Under the pieces are notes generated by a model. The model ran no database searches. It worked only from the letters and a program-made list of their open reading frames with translations, and had not been told where the DNA came from. A program made the translations under genes and the position numbers. Of a stretch of 64,000 nucleotides of DNA, positions 61,021 through 64,000 are shown one piece after another (the stretch's first letter is position 1; the number at the start of each line of letters is the position of its first letter). Source of the stretch: Paenibacillus_E sp040812395 (GTDB lineage: Bacteria > Bacillota > Bacilli > Paenibacillales > NBRC-103111); assembly GCF_040812395.1 (NCBI RefSeq), contig NZ_JBFNXH010000012.1, positions 1 through 64,000 of the forward strand, written 5' to 3'.

Positions 61021-61551
61021 TTATAAAATAGCTGTTTGTTTCAGATGCAGCTTGTAACTCTTCACCAGCGTTTCTCCATTGTACATATCCTTATCCACCG
61101 CGCGTTCAAATCCTAAACGCTCATACAACCGAACTGCAGATGCCATCATATCCGAAGTGTGCAGGTGAAGGAGCTCAGCTCCTAATTCAAGCGAACGCCG
61201 CACGCTTTCTTTAATTAAAGCGGTGGCAATCCCTTTGCCGCGCACGCTTGGCGAAACCGATAAAAGCCGGATGATCGGTGTATGAATGTTTAAATCGGAC
61301 CGTCCGTATGCATCCTCAGACGATACGAACAGGAGCACGCTGCCTACGATCCGTCCATCCAGTTCGGCCACAATTCGGGCTACAGGCCCCTCTTTATCCA
61401 CGGATGCGCGAATGTTGGCTTCGTATTGTTCCCACCTCGGAGCCGGCAACACGTCTGCATACTGTTCGTAGGCTGCTACCATGAGCCGTTCAATGTCATC
61501 GCGATCTTCAACACGAGCGTCACGGATGTGAATCTCGTTTTGTGTAGTCAT
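61021..61551 (-). CDS. GNAT-family N-acetyltransferase paired with a monooxygenase
   Basis: The 176-residue protein has the GNAT core LLSVSPSVRGKGIATALIKESV and C-terminal AVRLYERLGFE. It differs clearly from the acetyltransferase at 8783. AGGAGGCGCGAATC precedes the ATG. A GNAT/NtaA-family pair is the minimal signature of the acetylate-then-oxygenate route known from the yxe operon. Acetylation of the amino group of a modified cysteine is therefore the favoured but unproven role. Confidence 0.85.
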   Translation of the reverse strand: MTTQNEIHIRDARVEDRDDIERLMVAAYEQYADVLPAPRWEQYEANIRASVDKEGPVARIVAELDGRIVGSVLLFVSSEDAYGRSDLNIHTPIIRLLSVSPSVRGKGIATALIKESVRRSLELGAELLHLHTSDMMASAVRLYERLGFERAVDKDMYNGETLVKSYKLHLKQTAIL

Positions 61552-61662
61552 GATTCGCGCCTCCTGTCCTTCATAATTTCAAACTACTATAATTCCTATA
61601 AGATATATAGGATTTAATGTTATAACTGTACACCATGCCCTTAGCAGCGTCTAATTGATGTT

Positions 61663-61689
61663 TTCTATTCATAAATAGAAGAGTTCTAT
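61663..61689. promoter_or_regulatory. second TTCTAT-N6-ATAGAA-N3-TTCTAT site
   Basis: TTCTAT (61663-61668), ATAGAA (61675-61680) and TTCTAT (61684-61689) repeat the arrangement at 27153-27179 with identical spacing and orientation relative to the gene. It is 112 bases upstream of the acetyltransferase start. The spacer bases differ, so the half-sites appear selected. A clear promoter between the site and the gene is not evident. Confidence 0.65.
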
Positions 61690-61698
61690 TCATCGCAA

Positions 61699-61739
61699 AA
61701 AAAGCCGAACACCCGCTAACTAACGGGCATTCGGCTTTC
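61699..61739 (-). terminator. hairpin terminator of the chemotaxis receptor gene
   Basis: AAAGCCGA and TCGGCTTT, with CCCG/CGGG inside, are followed on the minus strand by TTTTTTTGCG. It separates the receptor gene from the acetyltransferase operon. Confidence 0.85.
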
Positions 61740-61753
61740 TCGGCCGTGTTATT

Positions 61754-63520
61754 TTACACAATGATTTGTTGAATAGACTTCCGCATCTCATCGGTAAGGC
61801 CGCTTAGCGCGGCTGCTGAATCAGCAATGGCCTGAGCGATCTTCAACTGCTCATGTGTCAGTTTGGAAATATTGTGCGTTCCTGCTGAGGAGGATACGGC
61901 AATATCTGCAATGCCAATGACTGAGGCGGCTACTTCTTCGGCTCCTGCCGACAATTGTTCAGTGGATGACGAAATATCATGAATTTGCTCGGATACAAAA
62001 CGGAACTGATCCACGATATGAATAAAAAATTCCTCCGCTTGCTTGGATAGCGCGGCGCCGGTATGAATTTCCTTCATCCCTTTGTCCATCGCGTCATTGA
62101 TGCGCAGGGACTCCTTGTGGATGTTTTGGAGCAGCGAGGCAATTTGATGCGCAGAGCCTGAAGCGTTATCCGCAAGCTTGCGAACTTCACCTGCGACAAC
62201 AGCAAAGCCTGAGCCATGCTCGCCGGCACGCGCCGCTTCAATCGAGGCATTGAGCGCAAGCAGCTTCGTCTGCTCCGCGATATCGGAGATCGCATGAATG
62301 GCGACGCCGATTTCATCAGAATGACTGCGCAATAATGCGGCTCGGGAGATCGCCTCATCTGTGGCTGAGGAGATCATCGCAATCTGGCCGTTCATGTTCT
62401 CCACAATCGCCTTGCCGGATTCGGCGCTTTGCAGCGCACTTCCGGACGCATCCGACACGGTAAACACGGCTTCCGTAATCCGTTGAATCGTCGTTGCCAT
62501 CTCTTCCATGGAGCGTGCGCTTTCATTCGTGCTCGATTGCTGTGCGCTCGCCCCTTCAGCTACAGCCTGAACCGATTCATTTACGTTGGCATTCATTTCA
62601 AGCAAGTGATGCGCCTCTTTGGTAAATCGATCTGTCGATTCGACGAAGAGATCAGACGTATGTGAAACCTTGGAAACGATGGCTTTGAGGATGCCGTTGA
62701 TATTACCGGACATCGTTTTCATAGCCTCATATACGGAACCAATCTCATCATTGGAACGGACAGGATGTTCAGCTAATTGTCGATTGGCTGCAAGCAAATC
62801 TCCTTTTGCCATACTTTCTGCGCTGGAGACAATCCACTGTAGTGGACGAATCGCTCGTGAGACCAAAATCGTAACCACGCCAAGTCCGACCAGCGTCAAA
62901 ATCAGCATCAGCATGTAAAGCGGCATATTGCCCTTGATCACGTTGCCTGAGATGCTCTCGGTCACTCCTGCCGCTGTATCAATACCTAGAACAGCGATCG
63001 TCTTCCCATCGGCATTTTTCACAGGGGCATACGTCGAAATATACTTACCGTATTTCGGGTTCTCAATGAGCGGCGAACTAGCTGTCTCTCCCTTGAGCAG
63101 CGCTTGCACCGCATTCTCCGGGATATCGGTCACCTCATTAATCGGTGAAGCGGAATCCGAGCCTTTGGGCTGCCCATCAATCATAATAAGCGGCTTTCCC
63201 GTCTCGTCAATACGAACCAAATACACATATAGCGCGCCAATTTGCGTACGGAATTGATCTAATTCCTTCCGAATGCTCCAGTAGAGTTCATTCTCTTTCT
63301 CATCTTTTAGGAATTGTGTCACCTTACTTACATCAAGCTGATCAACATAGCTTTGCGACAGCCTGATCCCATAGCTGGAAATCGCTTCTGACGCCGCCTT
63401 TTTGGAGCCGCTTACTTCCATCACAATATAGCCCGCTGACAAGGCAAGAATGACGATCATCACAGTAACGACAATACGGGCTGCAAGTCTTTTTCTTATT
63501 CCTAATACCCAACGAAACAT
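61754..63520 (-). CDS. methyl-accepting chemotaxis protein
   Basis: The 588-residue receptor has a first membrane helix (IVVTVMIVILALSAGYIVM), an extracellular dCache-like domain of about 160 residues (NELYWSIRKELDQFRTQIGALYVYLVRID, GKYISTYAPVKNADGKTIAVLGID), a second helix (LYMLMLILTLVGLGVVTILV), a HAMP domain and a signalling domain with the hairpin tip EIGVAIHAISDIAEQTKLLALNASIEAARAGEHG split over about residues 410-445. The ligand is unknown. AAAGGGG precedes the ATG; a TATAAT-like box lies near 63564-63569 on the minus strand. Confidence 0.95.
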   Translation of the reverse strand: MFRWVLGIRKRLAARIVVTVMIVILALSAGYIVMEVSGSKKAASEAISSYGIRLSQSYVDQLDVSKVTQFLKDEKENELYWSIRKELDQFRTQIGALYVYLVRIDETGKPLIMIDGQPKGSDSASPINEVTDIPENAVQALLKGETASSPLIENPKYGKYISTYAPVKNADGKTIAVLGIDTAAGVTESISGNVIKGNMPLYMLMLILTLVGLGVVTILVSRAIRPLQWIVSSAESMAKGDLLAANRQLAEHPVRSNDEIGSVYEAMKTMSGNINGILKAIVSKVSHTSDLFVESTDRFTKEAHHLLEMNANVNESVQAVAEGASAQQSSTNESARSMEEMATTIQRITEAVFTVSDASGSALQSAESGKAIVENMNGQIAMISSATDEAISRAALLRSHSDEIGVAIHAISDIAEQTKLLALNASIEAARAGEHGSGFAVVAGEVRKLADNASGSAHQIASLLQNIHKESLRINDAMDKGMKEIHTGAALSKQAEEFFIHIVDQFRFVSEQIHDISSSTEQLSAGAEEVAASVIGIADIAVSSSAGTHNISKLTHEQLKIAQAIADSAAALSGLTDEMRKSIQQIIV

Positions 63521-63671
63521 CGGAAATCCCCTTTAACCGTAAAATGTATTCGACCACTTTCGACATTATAGACAAAAAATCCTTCTTTTGGACTAGAAAT
63601 AACGGGTCTAGCAATCATCGATGATCATCTATAGGCGATTGGATGAATCGTCCCATAGAATGACCTTACTA

Positions 63672-63680
63672 TGGTATAAT
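63672..63680 (+). promoter_or_regulatory. extended -10 promoter element
   Basis: TGGTATAAT is a perfect extended -10 lying 31 bases before the ATG at 63711. No good -35 is visible, which is normal for extended -10 promoters. Confidence 0.5.
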
Positions 63681-63710
63681 AATTGAACACTTTATGATAG
63701 GGTGACACCC

Positions 63711-64000
63711 ATGACGATCCTTCTAATTTTACTTATGATTGCCGCCATCACACTCTTTATTGCCAAGGCGCGAAACCCTTCCGCCTATTGGATGGGCTTC
63801 GTTCTGGTAGGCTGGTTTTTGAGCATGTCAGGGTTGATTTTGTTTATTGCCAAATACGGCGGTTTCTACTACCGCGTGAATATTGTTCTGTTTTTCAACG
63901 ATGCCATTCGCAATCTGCTGTTGAATGCGCCGATCAAAATCGAAGGCATCTCCCGGATGATTACAGCGGGAAGATCCCTTTTTATTTTCTCCTTGATCGG
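63711..64000 (+). CDS. membrane protein, 3' end outside window
   Basis: The frame is open to the last base (96 codons visible). AGGGTGA lies five bases before the ATG. The product begins with two hydrophobic segments (ILLILLMIAAITLFIA and WMGFVLVGWFLSMSGLILFIA), then a loop and the start of a third. This looks like the N-terminal membrane part of a larger protein, possibly a multi-helix sensor, but the visible part is too short to name. Confidence 0.7.
   Translation, partial: MTILLILLMIAAITLFIAKARNPSAYWMGFVLVGWFLSMSGLILFIAKYGGFYYRVNIVLFFNDAIRNLLLNAPIKIEGISRMITAGRSLFIFSLI

Noticed and set aside
1..64000. CRISPR arrays, prophage, insertion sequences, tRNA or rRNA genes
   Set aside because: I saw no regularly spaced short repeats, integrase or transposase motifs, or tRNA-like cloverleaf sequences.

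Overview
The window looks like part of a Paenibacillus (Bacillales, Paenibacillaceae) chromosome. The evidence is moderate GC, strong AGGAGG-type ribosome-binding sites before most genes, frequent GTG/TTG starts, Ala-rich lipoprotein linkers, YtrA/HxlR/LacI regulators, and above all a secreted beta-amylase/alpha-amylase polyprotein of the kind described in Bacillus (now Paenibacillus) polymyxa. I see no rRNA, tRNA, CRISPR array, prophage or transposase.

Layout. (1) 1-4708: 3' part of a giant amylase (GH14 beta-amylase end, four 591-bp CBM25-FN3 modules, GH13 alpha-amylase) with a strong terminator. (2) 4812-5393: first of three copies of an unexplained structured intergenic repeat (others at 31115-31613 and 43752-44119). 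(3) 5488-6970: small proteins and a divergent HxlR regulator/NAD(P)H oxidoreductase pair. (4) 6989-28395: an almost unbroken minus-strand block of about 20 genes that reads as an organosulfur/amino-acid scavenging island. From its promoter end it holds an HPr-like orphan, a LysR regulator, three luciferase-like monooxygenases, an Opp/Dpp-type importer, a TcyJLMN-type amino-acid importer, a DinB-fold protein, an M20 deacetylase, a sarcosine-oxidase-like flavoprotein, a MetNIQ-type importer, a GNAT acetyltransferase, a divergent SDR and a fourth luciferase-like monooxygenase. The gene set resembles the B. subtilis yxe and ytm/ytn operons, which recover cysteine by N-acetylation, flavin oxygenation and deacetylation.

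(5) 28634-33149: ChrA chromate transporter, SDRs and a second HxlR regulator. (6) 33282-43497: a secreted beta-helix protein and a maltodextrin locus (CGTase-like enzyme, cytoplasmic GH13_20 enzyme, MdxEFG-like importer, LacI regulator), with an identical 18-bp palindrome upstream of the regulator and across the CGTase start. (7) 44160-50998: HAD phosphatase, ribokinase, two cell-wall enzymes and a YtrA-regulated ABC operon with tandem operators. (8) 51232-59509: a 1735-residue kinase/ATPase/GAF/histidine-kinase hybrid in an operon with an FAD oxidoreductase, divergent from a pseudokinase-TM-PASTA protein. (9) 59646-61689: a satellite GNAT + monooxygenase operon carrying the same complex promoter-distal motif as the main sulfur island. 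(10) 61754-64000: a methyl-accepting chemotaxis protein and the start of a membrane protein.

The most notable observations are: the shared TTCTAT-N6-ATAGAA-N3-TTCTAT site that links two monooxygenase operons about 34 kb apart to the LysR regulator; two adjacent genes (sarcosine-oxidase-like and metN-like) with no canonical start codon where homology and Shine-Dalgarno sites place the start; the three-copy structured repeat; and the kinase/pseudokinase/FAD signalling locus. All functional assignments are from reading the sequence and family knowledge; no database search was possible.
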